64,000 nucleotides of DNA from Shewanella halotolerans (GTDB lineage: Bacteria > Pseudomonadota > Gammaproteobacteria > Enterobacterales > Shewanellaceae). The notes under the pieces were generated by a model. The model worked only from the letters and a program-made list of their open reading frames with translations. It did no database searches and was not told the DNA's origin. Positions 5,498 to 15,534 of this stretch are shown in pieces. Where the stretch lies: contig NZ_CP080417.1 in the NCBI RefSeq assembly GCF_019457535.1, positions 3,782,001-3,846,000 on the forward strand, written 5' to 3'. The position numbers and the translations under genes are program-made. Position 1 is the stretch's first letter. Each line of letters starts with the position of its first letter.

Positions 5498-8400
5498 ATG
5501 ACACTGAAGGAAGATGTCAACAAGCTCACTCAGGCCCTGGAGGCGATGCAGTCACAGCAGGCATCGGACCGCGCGGCGCTCACGAGTCAGTTAGCGGAGT
5601 TTAGCCAGCAGCTGGCCGAGCTCAACGCACGGGTAAATGCCCTTGAGGGCTACGAGCAGCCCGAGTATCCACAGCAGACGCATTCGACGACTGCGCACAC
5701 ACATTCTATAGATTCAACCTCGGCATCGGCGCCAAGCCTCTCAAGCCAATACTTGCCATGGCAGACCCCGCCAGGGCTGTTAAAACCAGAGCAGTTAAAA
5801 CCAGAGCCACCACAAGCAGCGCACACGCAGTCAGAGCCGTTACAGTCAGCGCAGCTAGAGTTAGAGAAGACACCGTCATCCCAGCGAGGCGAACTCAGCC
5901 AGCAGGCCGATACCAGCTATCGCCACGACGCCTGGCAGCGCCAGACCCCTCAAGCAGAAAAACAGGCTCAAACTCGACCTTCGGCTCGCTCAACGAAAAC
6001 CACAAAACAGAAGACCGCCACTCCAGGTATTGGCCAACAGCTAGCCAACTCGGTGGCCCAGCTTCAGGGCTCGCTCGGGCAGCTAGTTAATTTGCTGCTC
6101 GGCCCCTTCGGCGGTCTCGGCGAGCAGGCCAAGGCCTTCTATCAACACTATCAGGCCAAGGGACAGGGCGCGGTATTTCTGATGACACTCGCGGGCATTG
6201 TCACCCTGACCCTGGGCTTTGGTTACCTGCTGCAATACTCCATCAACCACTGGTTCTCCGAGCTTGGCAAGGCCATGCTAGGGCTTATCACAGCCAATAG
6301 CGTGATCACCGGCGGCCTGTTTATCCGGCGGGCCAGGCCCGGCATGGAGGACTATGCCTCGGGCATAGTGGGCCTTGGCATCATATTGAATTACCTCTGT
6401 ATCTATTTCCTCGGCCCCTACTTTGAGCTGATCCCAGAGAGCGCCGCCTTATTGCTGATGCTGGTCAACACCCTCCTGGGTTACGGCCTGGCGATGAAGC
6501 TGGAGACTAAGGTGGTGGCCATCATCGCCCTGTGCGGCGGCTCCCTGGCGCCGCTTATGCTGCTCGATGCCAGCCAGGCACCGCTGCTCTATCTGCCCTA
6601 TTTGCTGATCATAGGCGCCTGCTCTCTGGTGCAGAGTCACAGGCTAAACTGGCCCGTGCTGCTGGAGATCACGGCGCTGCTGCATATCGCCTGTGTGCAG
6701 CTGCTGAGCTTCTTCCTGTTTCTGCCGCTGGCGCCAATCGGCCCCATGGCCATGCTGGCGCTGGGGTGCATCAACGCCCTCTTCTATCTCTATGGCCTGG
6801 GTAGCCTCTGGTTGCAGGCCAAGCGTGAGCCCAGTGCGCGCCTGCTCATGGTGCCCGTGGCCATGCTCTGTTTTACCCTCTATACCCTGGGGGAGTTTAC
6901 CTCTTACGCCGGTGAGCTGTTCGCGATCAACGGCGTTATCTGCGCCCTGCTCTATTGGAAGATACGGCGCGATAGCCTGATCGCACCGCTGATGCTGGCC
7001 GCGGCCGGGGTGTTCGCCGGGGTGGCGGCGCTCTACCTCATCAGCGCCGATCTCCTTGGCTTGGTGCTGTTGATCGAGGCACTGCTGCTACTCTGGCTCG
7101 GCGCTAAACATGATTTTATCGCCATTCGCACCGAGGCCTATATCCTGTTGGCGATGGGCCTTGGCAGCAACCTGCTGACCCTGTTCGACAGCCTGGCAGT
7201 GAGTCACCGCAAGCTGGGTGGCGCCGCGGGAATGACAGATAACCTTATCCTCATTCTCACCCTTACACTAAGCTGCGCCGCCTGTTATCAGGCGATACGC
7301 CTGATTGACGCCCTGGGGGATAGGCTTACCGGGACGGAGCGACTGCTGCGCCGCGCCCTGCAGGGCGTTTTTGGTCAGCTGCTGGCGATCACCGCGCTGT
7401 TTATCGGCTACTGCTTGAGCCCAGAATATTATCTCAACGGCCTGCCACTCATCGCCCTGATGCTGCTCTACCTGGGCAGACGAGACGGGCTGCGCTTTAC
7501 CGAGATCATGGCCTGGTTCTGGCTACTGCCGCTAGGCGGCCTCATCATGCTGGGCATGCTAGAGGCGGGCAGCGTCAACTTTGCCCAGCAGCCTCTCAAC
7601 GCCAAGCTGGCGCGTATCGAGGTGTTCAGCAGCCTGCTGCTGGCCTACAACTGGTATAAGCGATACACACCTCAGTCGCCGCTGCTAAGTCTGGCCTACT
7701 ATGTTCAGCTCATCTGTTACCTGGCGCTGCCGCTCCTGCTGCTGCCTAAGGTGCTGCGCAGCTATCTGGAGCTGCTCCCCATCTACCTCTGGCTGGCCAG
7801 CGCCATGGCCCTTGGCCTCGCGAGGTTCGTGCGCCACCGGAGCCTGGTGATCGAGACGCAATTGCTCTGTGCCACGGCCATACTGTTCACCGCCATTAGC
7901 TGTCTGGACAATCAGTGGCAGGGATTAGTCGCCCTCGCCATTGGCGCGCTGGCACTGGGCTCAGTGCACGGCCGTTATGAGCAAATGAACCGGCACTGGC
8001 GCATATTACTGCGCTTCCCCTGGCAGTTGAGCCCCTTCTATTTTGCCTTGGTCCTGGCCGTTGCCGTACAGACTCTGTCTGGGCTTATCGCCCCGGGTTG
8101 GTCCCTGGTATTCCTGGCGTTGACCGGCTACTTTGCCCTGCTGGTCGAGCGCGATAACGCCCTGGGCAGACGTTTCGCCAAGGCGCTGAGACCCGGCTAC
8201 GATCTCGCCTATGGCTTGCTTCTCCTGCTGCCGCTGGCGCCCATCATATTGCATGGCGATCGCCCCTTGGGGCTGGATATCAGCAGCCTGCTGTTTAGCC
8301 TCAGCGAGCTGGGCATATTGGTGGTGCTCGCCTGGTATCTCAGGGGCAAGCGACTCGGCATCGAGTCCCACAAGAAGTTGCTGCCGAAACCTGCCCTGCT

Positions 8401-8725
8401 GTGGGGCTGGCACAGCCTGCTGGCGGTGAGCTATTTCCTCTGGAGTTATCAGCTGGGGGATCAGGTAGCCGCGCCTATCAGTAGCATCTTGCTGGTGAGC
8501 CATGGCAGCGCGCTCATGTTCCTCAGCCTGCGACCGCAACAGACCAGCCTGATACGCATGGCGGGGATCCTCTTCGGCCTCGCCTGTCTCAAGATATTGT
8601 TTATCGACATGGCCTCCTTCGTGCTGGTGCAGAAGGTGGTCGCCTTCATCGTCATCGGCATCATACTGCTGACGGTGGCCTACTTCTATCAGAAGCAGAA
8701 GAACCGGCTGCTGGCCCTAGGTTAA
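5498..8725 (+). CDS. Large DUF2339-type polytopic membrane protein, 1075 aa
   Basis: Residues 1-50 form a predicted coiled coil (LTQALEAMQSQQ, LAEFSQQLAELNARVNALEG). Residues 50-170 are a Pro/Gln/Thr-rich linker, and from about residue 205 to the end there is a near-continuous run of hydrophobic helices, well over 20. This is the DUF2339 architecture: a cytosolic N-terminal coiled coil plus a very large membrane domain. The function of the family is not established; envelope or transport roles are guesses. An AAGGAAAG site precedes the ATG. The linker contains a small internal DNA duplication (ccagagcagttaaaa, about 5775-5808). The gene ends in front of a strong terminator and appears monocistronic. 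Confidence 0.85.
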   Translation: MTLKEDVNKLTQALEAMQSQQASDRAALTSQLAEFSQQLAELNARVNALEGYEQPEYPQQTHSTTAHTHSIDSTSASAPSLSSQYLPWQTPPGLLKPEQLKPEPPQAAHTQSEPLQSAQLELEKTPSSQRGELSQQADTSYRHDAWQRQTPQAEKQAQTRPSARSTKTTKQKTATPGIGQQLANSVAQLQGSLGQLVNLLLGPFGGLGEQAKAFYQHYQAKGQGAVFLMTLAGIVTLTLGFGYLLQYSINHWFSELGKAMLGLITANSVITGGLFIRRARPGMEDYASGIVGLGIILNYLCIYFLGPYFELIPESAALLLMLVNTLLGYGLAMKLETKVVAIIALCGGSLAPLMLLDASQAPLLYLPYLLIIGACSLVQSHRLNWPVLLEITALLHIACVQLLSFFLFLPLAPIGPMAMLALGCINALFYLYGLGSLWLQAKREPSARLLMVPVAMLCFTLYTLGEFTSYAGELFAINGVICALLYWKIRRDSLIAPLMLAAAGVFAGVAALYLISADLLGLVLLIEALLLLWLGAKHDFIAIRTEAYILLAMGLGSNLLTLFDSLAVSHRKLGGAAGMTDNLILILTLTLSCAACYQAIRLIDALGDRLTGTERLLRRALQGVFGQLLAITALFIGYCLSPEYYLNGLPLIALMLLYLGRRDGLRFTEIMAWFWLLPLGGLIMLGMLEAGSVNFAQQPLNAKLARIEVFSSLLLAYNWYKRYTPQSPLLSLAYYVQLICYLALPLLLLPKVLRSYLELLPIYLWLASAMALGLARFVRHRSLVIETQLLCATAILFTAISCLDNQWQGLVALAIGALALGSVHGRYEQMNRHWRILLRFPWQLSPFYFALVLAVAVQTLSGLIAPGWSLVFLALTGYFALLVERDNALGRRFAKALRPGYDLAYGLLLLLPLAPIILHGDRPLGLDISSLLFSLSELGILVVLAWYLRGKRLGIESHKKLLPKPALLWGWHSLLAVSYFLWSYQLGDQVAAPISSILLVSHGSALMFLSLRPQQTSLIRMAGILFGLACLKILFIDMASFVLVQKVVAFIVIGIILLTVAYFYQKQKNRLLALG

Positions 8726-8772
8726 GGATTAAAGGTTAAAGAGTTAGGTCGATGCCAAGATTACTGGCATAA

Positions 8773-8800
8773 AAAAAGAGGAGCCTAGGCTCCTCTTTTT
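8773..8800. terminator. Bidirectional rho-independent terminator
   Basis: A perfect palindrome (aaaaagaggagcctaggc and its complement, ending in ttttt) lies between the convergent DUF2339 and subtilase genes, so it can serve both strands. Confidence 0.85.
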
Positions 8801-8882
8801 CACTTTAGCTTCAAGCATCTTGGGTCATACCCGAAATGCTTGTCTGGCCTTTCATCTTATTCAGCCATCTTATTTAGCCGTT

Positions 8883-11800
8883 TTAGCTAAGGCGCGCCTT
8901 GGCCTTACGGCGACGCAGCAGTGCCAGCGGCAACAGGCCAAGCAGACCTAGCCCTAAGGCACCACCCGAGCTAGACTCAGGCTGCACAACCTCAGGCTGA
9001 GGCGGCGGTGTCGGCTCGATGCCATCGGATTCCACCGTCAGCATGAAGCTGGTGCTGGCGGCATCGCCACTGTGCTCGTTATCGCGTACCGTCACAGTGA
9101 CCAGGGTATCACCGTGGAAGTTGGCCTCAGGGATCAGGGTAAAGCTGTTGCCCTGCACCTCGGCTGTGATGTGCTCACCAGTCACCTCGACCGTGTTCGG
9201 TACCTTGTTGGCATCGATATAGCTTACCGTCAGCCCTTCCAGCGGCGTGTTCTCGGCCACAAGCTGATCGGCAATCTCGGCGATCTGTATGTTGCCTTGG
9301 ACGCTGATAGCATGGGTGAGCTGAATCGACGGCGCCCCTTCGAGGTCATAATCCAGCACTATGTCTTGTACCGTACCGGTCGCCTCAGGCTTGATCACCG
9401 CCTTGAAGTTCACTTCCATACGGCTCTGCTCAGGTCCCACATAGTCGAAACAGACCACGAGATCGTCGGCTAGCACCTCATCTAAGTTATCGAAGCCCAG
9501 CACCTCATAGAGGCCGCCGCCCTTGGCGCCTGCCTTGGTCGACCACTGAGTATCGAAGCCTTCGATAAACACGGCACCCTTGGCCAGATCGGCACCCAGG
9601 TTGTCGTAGGCATAGATGATCTCGAACTGACCCGGACGGTCATCGATGCCGCTACGCAGAATCGTTTCGAAATCATACTCTTCGCCTGTGTTCTTATCGG
9701 TCACGTTATCGAACTCGAGGAAGAGTAGATCCCCAAGGTCTGGACGCTCCTCGGCGTACTGAGAGGCAATAGTCAGTCCCCATGGATCTTCCCAGTGACG
9801 ACGATACTTACCTTCGAAGCTACCACGCCAGAATGGTGCCAGCGCCTCGACCAGGAAGCCCGGACCACGGTGCAGCATCATGTACCAGTAGCCCGTGTTG
9901 AGCTTCATGGCCCCTACAGTATGCATGCGCAGATAACCGGCGTTCGGCTGGTTGTACAGCTCGAACTTGGCGCCTTCCTTGTAGAACAACCAGTCGATAG
10001 GCACGTCGAAGGCGCTGCGATAGTCGCCCACAAACCAGTCGGCCATCGGCTGCATCTTGAACTCACCGAACAGGTCGATATAGCCACCGGTCGAGTACTC
10101 GTCGATCATCGGCGTGCGACACATCTTATCGGTCAGGTTGGTGGTCATCTTGTACTCGCGCTGTACGTCGCGGGTCGACGCCTGCATGCCCGTCAGGGTA
10201 AAGCCACGCTCATCGGCGGTCACCGCCTGAGTCACCTGATCGTTGTTGGTGGTCAGGGTCGCCGGTGCCAGACGCATTCCCTCAGGCAGTTGCAGGGCAA
10301 ACTGATACTGACGGTCCTGAGTCTCCATGTTGGCGGCGATCTTCAGGCTGATATCCACCACATCCATGCTACGTGCCTTGTCCTGGCTCACTTCCCAGGT
10401 CACCGCATCGTCGGCGCGGCGAATATCCAGGGCGGTGAAGCCCAGGGTGCCCTCGGCGCCCGGCATGTTGCCGAGGTCGAAACCACCATAGTAGATATCA
10501 CCGGCCTGGGTCTGTGGCAGGTTCCAGTTGATGCCGATCTCATAGTTACCGTTACCATCGTGCGAGGCTGGGCCCGTGATGCTCAGGTTACCGCGATCGT
10601 CATCTTCCATGATGATGGCGTAGCCTGTATCCACGTCCACTTCACCCTGGCCATAGGCCATGGCGGTAGCAACCCAGTAAGTGCCGGGCGCCGGGTTTTC
10701 CAGGCTACAGTAGTTATGCTCCGCCTGACTGGTTGAGAGACAAACGGTTTCCGCCGAGTATTCCGCCTTGATGGCGCTGCTGTCGGCTTCGCTGTCTGGC
10801 ACGAAGGTGCCGTTGTCGTTCTCATCCAGACCCACAATCACAAACGGATGAGGCGTGGTGTAGCGCGGGTTGAGATCCTCGAGGGTGCTCACCACTCCGG
10901 CCTTCTGCACCTCGACCACCAAACGCTTGGCGCCCTCGGGTACCGTGATGGTGCGGATATCCCAGCCCTTCTCGATATAGTCCTGACGCAGGAAAGGCCC
11001 CACGGCTGTCAGACGATTGCTATACACCTCAGGCTTCACCGGGCCGTAGAAACGCGGCGTCAGCTGGCTGTAGGCATCGGTGTTCACCGTCAGCATTTCT
11101 GTGCCTTGGTCCCTGGTGATCTCGAAATGATGTGACACGGGCAGCTGCTCGCCACTGGTGGCCACCACCACAGGCATGTGCACCTCTGGTGCTCTGTCAC
11201 CCTGCTCCTTCAACACCACCTGGCCATTGAAGAAGGTGTCCTTGTTGAGCACCGCATCCCACGGGCCATCGGCCTCTTCGGGATCGACTTTGATCTCTAT
11301 CTTGCTCGGCGGTGTCGCCGTCACGATAATGCTCTGGGTCTCGCCCGCCTTGAGAGAGAACTGCGCCGGCGATACCGTCAGCTCGAAGCCCTCCTCCTTG
11401 CCGATACCCTCTACCGTCCAGGTACCGTCACGGGTTGCCTTCACCGTACGCATCCAGCTGCAGGTGTCGGTGCACTCCATCTCCACCATAGAGGGGATGT
11501 TGAGCCAATTCACCAGACCGCCGTTGGTCGGGTCGGCATTGCGGTAGTTTTCGACAGTCTCATCCATCAACAGGCCGGTATCTGCGGCGCGCGCCACGTT
11601 GATCGCCCCCGCCCCGGCCATGAAGTTGTAGTAAGGCTCGATGAGCTGATAGCCGGTGTTGAGCATCACAGGGCCCGCCGTTAGCATCAGCGCCGATTGG
11701 ATCTCAGCCGGTGTCCAGTCTGGATGGATCTGACTCAGCAGCGTCATGGCGCCAGTCACATGAGGCGTCGCCATCGAGGTGCCGCTCATGAAGGTCCAGT

Positions 11801-13820
11801 CAGAGGCCGTCGGTGAGTAGGTGAAGGGTTGATCGTCGGCGTTGGCCGCATAGATATCGACACCCGGCGCCGTCAGATCCGGTACCAAGGTGTTATTGGT
11901 GCGGCTCGGCCCCATGGAGCTGAAGGTCGCCAGGTTGTTGCCCAGCTCGGCGTCCAAGTAATAGTCGTTGCTATAGTCTGAGATGGTCGCGCGGGCGGCT
12001 TCGCCGTTACGGTTGACCCAGTTACGCAGCTTGTAGCGCTCGGCGGCCTTGATCTGAATGCCAGGCAGCACGAAGTTGTCCGCCACCAGGTTGTCCGCCG
12101 AGTAGCTGATGTTTTGCAGGATGAAACCACCCGCGCCACCGGCCGCCACGTTCTTTGCCTTGTCGACGCGAGCGATGTCGCCGCGCTCACACACCACGAT
12201 CTGATCGCTGGTGAAGGTACCGGCCGGGAACGGCGCATTACAGCTGGCGGCGTTATAGCCATCGTTAAGATCCGGGTCGGCATATTTCTCGGCCATCACC
12301 ACCTGACCGGTGATACCACCGGAAAAGCTCTTGCCCTGCATTGGCGCGGTTGGCGCGCTTACCCCTTCGAACTCACCTAAGGTCTTCACCCCGGCGTCGA
12401 GCTGACGATCATGGGTGCTGGCACCTACGGTAGTCACCCAAGGCGAGCTGTGATCCGACGACCAGTAGGCGCCGTTGTTACCCGCCGCCACGGCGACGGA
12501 GATCCCCGCCTCACGGGCAGCCAGGAAGGCAAGCTCCATGGGATCGGCCCAAGGCAGAGACTCGGCGCCGCCGATAGAGAAGTTGATGGCATCGACGCCA
12601 TCGGCTATCGCATCTTCAAATGCCGACAGGATCGCCGACTCTGGGCAGCCCGCATAGGGGTCGCCGCTGCCACCGGGCCAACAGACTTGATAGGCGATGA
12701 TATGGGCGCGGGGCGCCACACCACTGGTTTGTGGGAAGTTAAAGGGCACATTGATACCGTCGCTGGTCGCCTCGCCGCTGAAGGTTTGCAGCGGGGTGTC
12801 GGTCAGGGTGTTACCCGCGACCGTGCTGGCGGTGTGAGAGCCGTGGCCGTTATAGTCTTCGCCATTGGCCGGACGGATCATCACGGGACGACTGCTGGTT
12901 TGAAACTCAGGTGCGCCATAGACATCGGTGATCTCAGGGTATGAATGGACACCAATCAACTTGTTGTTACACAGCTCTGGCGAGTCGACACAATCCCCCA
13001 CGCCGTTGTCGGCACCGAAAGGGTTAGTAGCGGCGTAGGCCTCATCGTCGGCGAACGCCGGGTGATCTGTGTTGATCCCCGTGTCTATGATGCCCACGAC
13101 CATGCCTTCACCCTTGGCGGCCAGGCTACCCGAGGTTGCCGTGCCCTGCCACACCTTGTCGGCGCCGATGAACTCGGGGCCACGGTCGGTGCGCAGCTGG
13201 AACACGCGGTTAGGCGAGATGCGGGTGACGCCACGCTGATGAGACATCTTGATGGCATCTTCCTGGGTCATCTCCACCACCATGGCATTGCTCGCCAGGG
13301 TGAACTGCTTGGTCACCTTCACCGAGGCGCCGGCCTGACGGGCGCTGGCGATAAACTTATCCTGCTTGGACACCAGGTATTGCTTGTAGGCCTGAGCCGA
13401 GGCGGTATTGACCGCGACTCTGCCCTTGGCGATCACAGAGCGGTTTTTGGGCGCCGTGGTGGCGGCGTAGCCCGGCACGTCACCGGCATAGGTGGCGAGC
13501 GGCTCGGCATCGAGCTGAACGATATAGGTCTGCACGCCGCTGGCCTTTTCCGATGGCGTGAAGATCTCCTCAGGCGTGCGCGCCTTCTTGACGCGGTTGA
13601 TCTGCCCAGGAGTGCCCAGGTAGACCTCGCCACTCAACTCGAGTTGACGTTCCTCGTTGACCCGCTGAATATCTTCGGCGGTAAAGGTCGGGGTGTAGAA
13701 GCTGGTGCCAGGCACCTTCTCCATCCCCGGCTGGGCGATGGCAATCGAGCCCGCCCCGGCGAGATAGAGCGCGGTCAGACTGGCGACGGCGCTTCGCTTA
13801 AACATTTGTTGGGTACGCAT
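8883..13820 (-). CDS. Secreted S8 (subtilisin-like) protease with GlyGly-CTERM tail, 1645 aa
   Basis: A signal peptide occupies residues 1-29 (cut after AIA). An I9-type inhibitor propeptide spans about 95-205. The S8 catalytic domain follows with Asp246 (GIIDTG), His326 (NGHGSH) and Ser682 (SGTSMATPH), and an oxyanion Asn near 448 (AGNNG). A PA-like insert lies around 500-610. Long beta-rich C-terminal domains carry cadherin/Ig-like segments at 1520-1610. The tail SSSGGALGLGLLGLLPLALLRRR is a GlyGly-CTERM sorting signal, processed by rhombosortase in known systems and handled with the type II secretion route. It is probably an extracellular or surface protease for protein scavenging. Large antisense frames on the other strand are shadows of its GC-rich codons. 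Confidence 0.92.
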   Translation of the reverse strand: MRTQQMFKRSAVASLTALYLAGAGSIAIAQPGMEKVPGTSFYTPTFTAEDIQRVNEERQLELSGEVYLGTPGQINRVKKARTPEEIFTPSEKASGVQTYIVQLDAEPLATYAGDVPGYAATTAPKNRSVIAKGRVAVNTASAQAYKQYLVSKQDKFIASARQAGASVKVTKQFTLASNAMVVEMTQEDAIKMSHQRGVTRISPNRVFQLRTDRGPEFIGADKVWQGTATSGSLAAKGEGMVVGIIDTGINTDHPAFADDEAYAATNPFGADNGVGDCVDSPELCNNKLIGVHSYPEITDVYGAPEFQTSSRPVMIRPANGEDYNGHGSHTASTVAGNTLTDTPLQTFSGEATSDGINVPFNFPQTSGVAPRAHIIAYQVCWPGGSGDPYAGCPESAILSAFEDAIADGVDAINFSIGGAESLPWADPMELAFLAAREAGISVAVAAGNNGAYWSSDHSSPWVTTVGASTHDRQLDAGVKTLGEFEGVSAPTAPMQGKSFSGGITGQVVMAEKYADPDLNDGYNAASCNAPFPAGTFTSDQIVVCERGDIARVDKAKNVAAGGAGGFILQNISYSADNLVADNFVLPGIQIKAAERYKLRNWVNRNGEAARATISDYSNDYYLDAELGNNLATFSSMGPSRTNNTLVPDLTAPGVDIYAANADDQPFTYSPTASDWTFMSGTSMATPHVTGAMTLLSQIHPDWTPAEIQSALMLTAGPVMLNTGYQLIEPYYNFMAGAGAINVARAADTGLLMDETVENYRNADPTNGGLVNWLNIPSMVEMECTDTCSWMRTVKATRDGTWTVEGIGKEEGFELTVSPAQFSLKAGETQSIIVTATPPSKIEIKVDPEEADGPWDAVLNKDTFFNGQVVLKEQGDRAPEVHMPVVVATSGEQLPVSHHFEITRDQGTEMLTVNTDAYSQLTPRFYGPVKPEVYSNRLTAVGPFLRQDYIEKGWDIRTITVPEGAKRLVVEVQKAGVVSTLEDLNPRYTTPHPFVIVGLDENDNGTFVPDSEADSSAIKAEYSAETVCLSTSQAEHNYCSLENPAPGTYWVATAMAYGQGEVDVDTGYAIIMEDDDRGNLSITGPASHDGNGNYEIGINWNLPQTQAGDIYYGGFDLGNMPGAEGTLGFTALDIRRADDAVTWEVSQDKARSMDVVDISLKIAANMETQDRQYQFALQLPEGMRLAPATLTTNNDQVTQAVTADERGFTLTGMQASTRDVQREYKMTTNLTDKMCRTPMIDEYSTGGYIDLFGEFKMQPMADWFVGDYRSAFDVPIDWLFYKEGAKFELYNQPNAGYLRMHTVGAMKLNTGYWYMMLHRGPGFLVEALAPFWRGSFEGKYRRHWEDPWGLTIASQYAEERPDLGDLLFLEFDNVTDKNTGEEYDFETILRSGIDDRPGQFEIIYAYDNLGADLAKGAVFIEGFDTQWSTKAGAKGGGLYEVLGFDNLDEVLADDLVVCFDYVGPEQSRMEVNFKAVIKPEATGTVQDIVLDYDLEGAPSIQLTHAISVQGNIQIAEIADQLVAENTPLEGLTVSYIDANKVPNTVEVTGEHITAEVQGNSFTLIPEANFHGDTLVTVTVRDNEHSGDAASTSFMLTVESDGIEPTPPPQPEVVQPESSSGGALGLGLLGLLPLALLRRRKAKARLS

Positions 13821-14380
13821 TGATATTCCTTTGAAATCATAAGCTTATTATTTTTCATGCATTTACATGCGCATTAGGTATATCAAACGACGTCAAAGAA
13901 AAACGTACCTTTATGTAACATTTGGGCTACATTCGTGCCATTAATCGACCCGTATTTACCCCAGAAAAAGTGACCATGGAAAACCCTTACTTTCTCCCGG
14001 ACATAGTGACTCAAGCTAGGCGAGGCTCACCGCGCAACAGCTCCTACCAACAAGCTTGCCGCCGGCTAAACAGATCCTCTGGACCGATGAAATCAAGCTC
14101 CCGGCGATCTGTCCCCTGCGCTCCCACCCTCACAAGCATTCTCCCCTAAGTGTATCTTTTTGTTACCGATACGCTAACAAGGTGGCTAAAACTCGACGTT
14201 TTCAGCTTTTACTGGCGATTTAGCGAAAGGTTAACCACAAGTTAACTGTGATGTGATCCGCAGAATTTTTAACCAACTTGTGCTACAAGGATCGTTCAGC
14301 AAATGGTTAATTTTTAAATATAAGATCTATTACTTTTGCCTGTTAACGCCATCGAAAACTGCCGATAGAGGGATATTGTC
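13821..14380. other. Intergenic promoter region between the subtilase and a LysR gene
   Basis: Divergent genes flank this 560-bp stretch. A 75-codon frame at 13922-14149 has no recognisable family or binding site and I do not accept it. The sequence becomes AT-rich toward 14380, where the LysR promoter should lie. No clear operator was found. Confidence 0.5.
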
Positions 14381-15385
14381 ATGCTGAAGAAAGTGAGCCG
14401 ACTCGATTACTATACCCTACAGGTATTTATCGGACTGGTTGAGCTGAAGAGCGGCAGTGCGGTGGCCGAGCGATTGCGTACCACTCAGTCTAAGGTGAGC
14501 CGCAGCCTGACCTGCCTGCGGGAGGTGCTGGAGGACGAACTCTTTATCCGCCAGCAATATGGCTTTGAGCCCAACCAGGTCGCCCTCACCATCTACCCCA
14601 TGGTCAAGACCATAGTGGAGCAGTACGACAAGATAGTGGCGGCCACCATAGACAAGGGCGCCGAGCCCTATCAGCTCAGTGTTGCCACCTATGAGCAATG
14701 GTCGCTGATGGCGATGAATTGTGTGCATAACACCTGCCACTGTATCGAGGGCGGCGTCAGCATCAATATTCAGCCCTGGACCGACAAGGTCAATCAGCGC
14801 CTGTGTCAGGGCAAGGTCGACTGCAGCATCTCCACCGAGCCGATTAATCACCCCATGGTGAACAACTTTAAGCTGGGGGATATCACCCACTTCTTCATCG
14901 TCGCCCGCCGTGGCCACCCTATCTTAACCAGCGACGATCCCTTAGCGCAGATGTTTAACTACCATATCGCCCTGGTGAACACTCACCTGCAGGAGCAGGA
15001 GCCCCACCCCATAGAGCTGTATGCCAAGGCCAGGCAGATAGAGATCCACGTGGCTCTCAAGAGCCCGAGCCTGAGGATGTTGGTGGATCATGTGAGTCAC
15101 AGCGAGGATATCGCCCTGCTCTCCTCGGCCATGTCGATGAGCTATTTCGAGAATCGCGACGATGTGGACTATCTGGATATCTCCAGGATCTGGCTGCAGA
15201 CCCGAGATCTCGAGACCGAAAGCTACTATCTGCATTGCCACAAGGGGATCAAACCCGAGCTGGCCAACTGCCTGCGCCGGGTACTGACGGAGAAGCTGAT
15301 CGAGATGCAGGCCCACTGCGATCAGGTGGCCCGGGAACGTACGCCCCTCGCCCAGCCGAGCATCGAGCCAGAGCCTTCAGCATAA
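14381..15385 (+). CDS. LysR-family transcriptional regulator, 334 aa
   Basis: The N-terminal winged helix-turn-helix is at about residues 10-70 (LKSGSAVAERLRTTQSKVSRSLTCLREVLED), followed by an effector-binding domain. Compared with textbook LysR proteins, the recognition helix ('TTQSKVSRSL') is kept, but the effector domain is divergent and Cys/His-containing near residues 108-125 (NCVHNTCHC). The protein shares the pattern FIR..GxEPNxxxLxxYPxVK with the LysR gene at 15535-16509, so the two are related paralogues. Its target is unknown: the divergent subtilase gene and the downstream nrf region are both candidates. The start has an AGAGGG site. Confidence 0.85.
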   Translation: MLKKVSRLDYYTLQVFIGLVELKSGSAVAERLRTTQSKVSRSLTCLREVLEDELFIRQQYGFEPNQVALTIYPMVKTIVEQYDKIVAATIDKGAEPYQLSVATYEQWSLMAMNCVHNTCHCIEGGVSINIQPWTDKVNQRLCQGKVDCSISTEPINHPMVNNFKLGDITHFFIVARRGHPILTSDDPLAQMFNYHIALVNTHLQEQEPHPIELYAKARQIEIHVALKSPSLRMLVDHVSHSEDIALLSSAMSMSYFENRDDVDYLDISRIWLQTRDLETESYYLHCHKGIKPELANCLRRVLTEKLIEMQAHCDQVARERTPLAQPSIEPEPSA

Positions 15386-15434
15386 GCCTTTAGCCAGAGC
15401 CCTTAGCATAAGCCCTTAGCCAGAGCCTTTAATT
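15376..15434. repeat. Short imperfect tandem repeat after the LysR gene
   Basis: Units of the form ccttagcataagc / ccttagccagagc repeat about four times across the 3' end of the LysR gene and beyond. This is low-complexity sequence. Confidence 0.6.
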
Positions 15435-15534
15435 TGCACCACGATAAAGCTCCAAATGAACCAGTAGGTTAGTTGCTGCCTGTGCAGGAACTTGTTGTAG
15501 TGCCTGTTATTAGTGCCTCGTATTAATGACAGTG

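Noticed and set aside
9795..10736. Long open frame (313 codons) on the plus strand opposite the subtilase
   Set aside because: It lies wholly within the subtilase gene, has no family signature and is rich in His/Gly/Arg, typical of the antisense of GC-rich codons.
12945..13823. Second long plus-strand frame opposite the subtilase N-terminus
   Set aside because: Same reason: full overlap with the signal peptide and propeptide coding region and no recognisable domain.
13922..14149. 75-codon frame in the promoter region before the LysR gene
   Set aside because: No ribosome binding site, no family, and a composition unlike the neighbouring genes.
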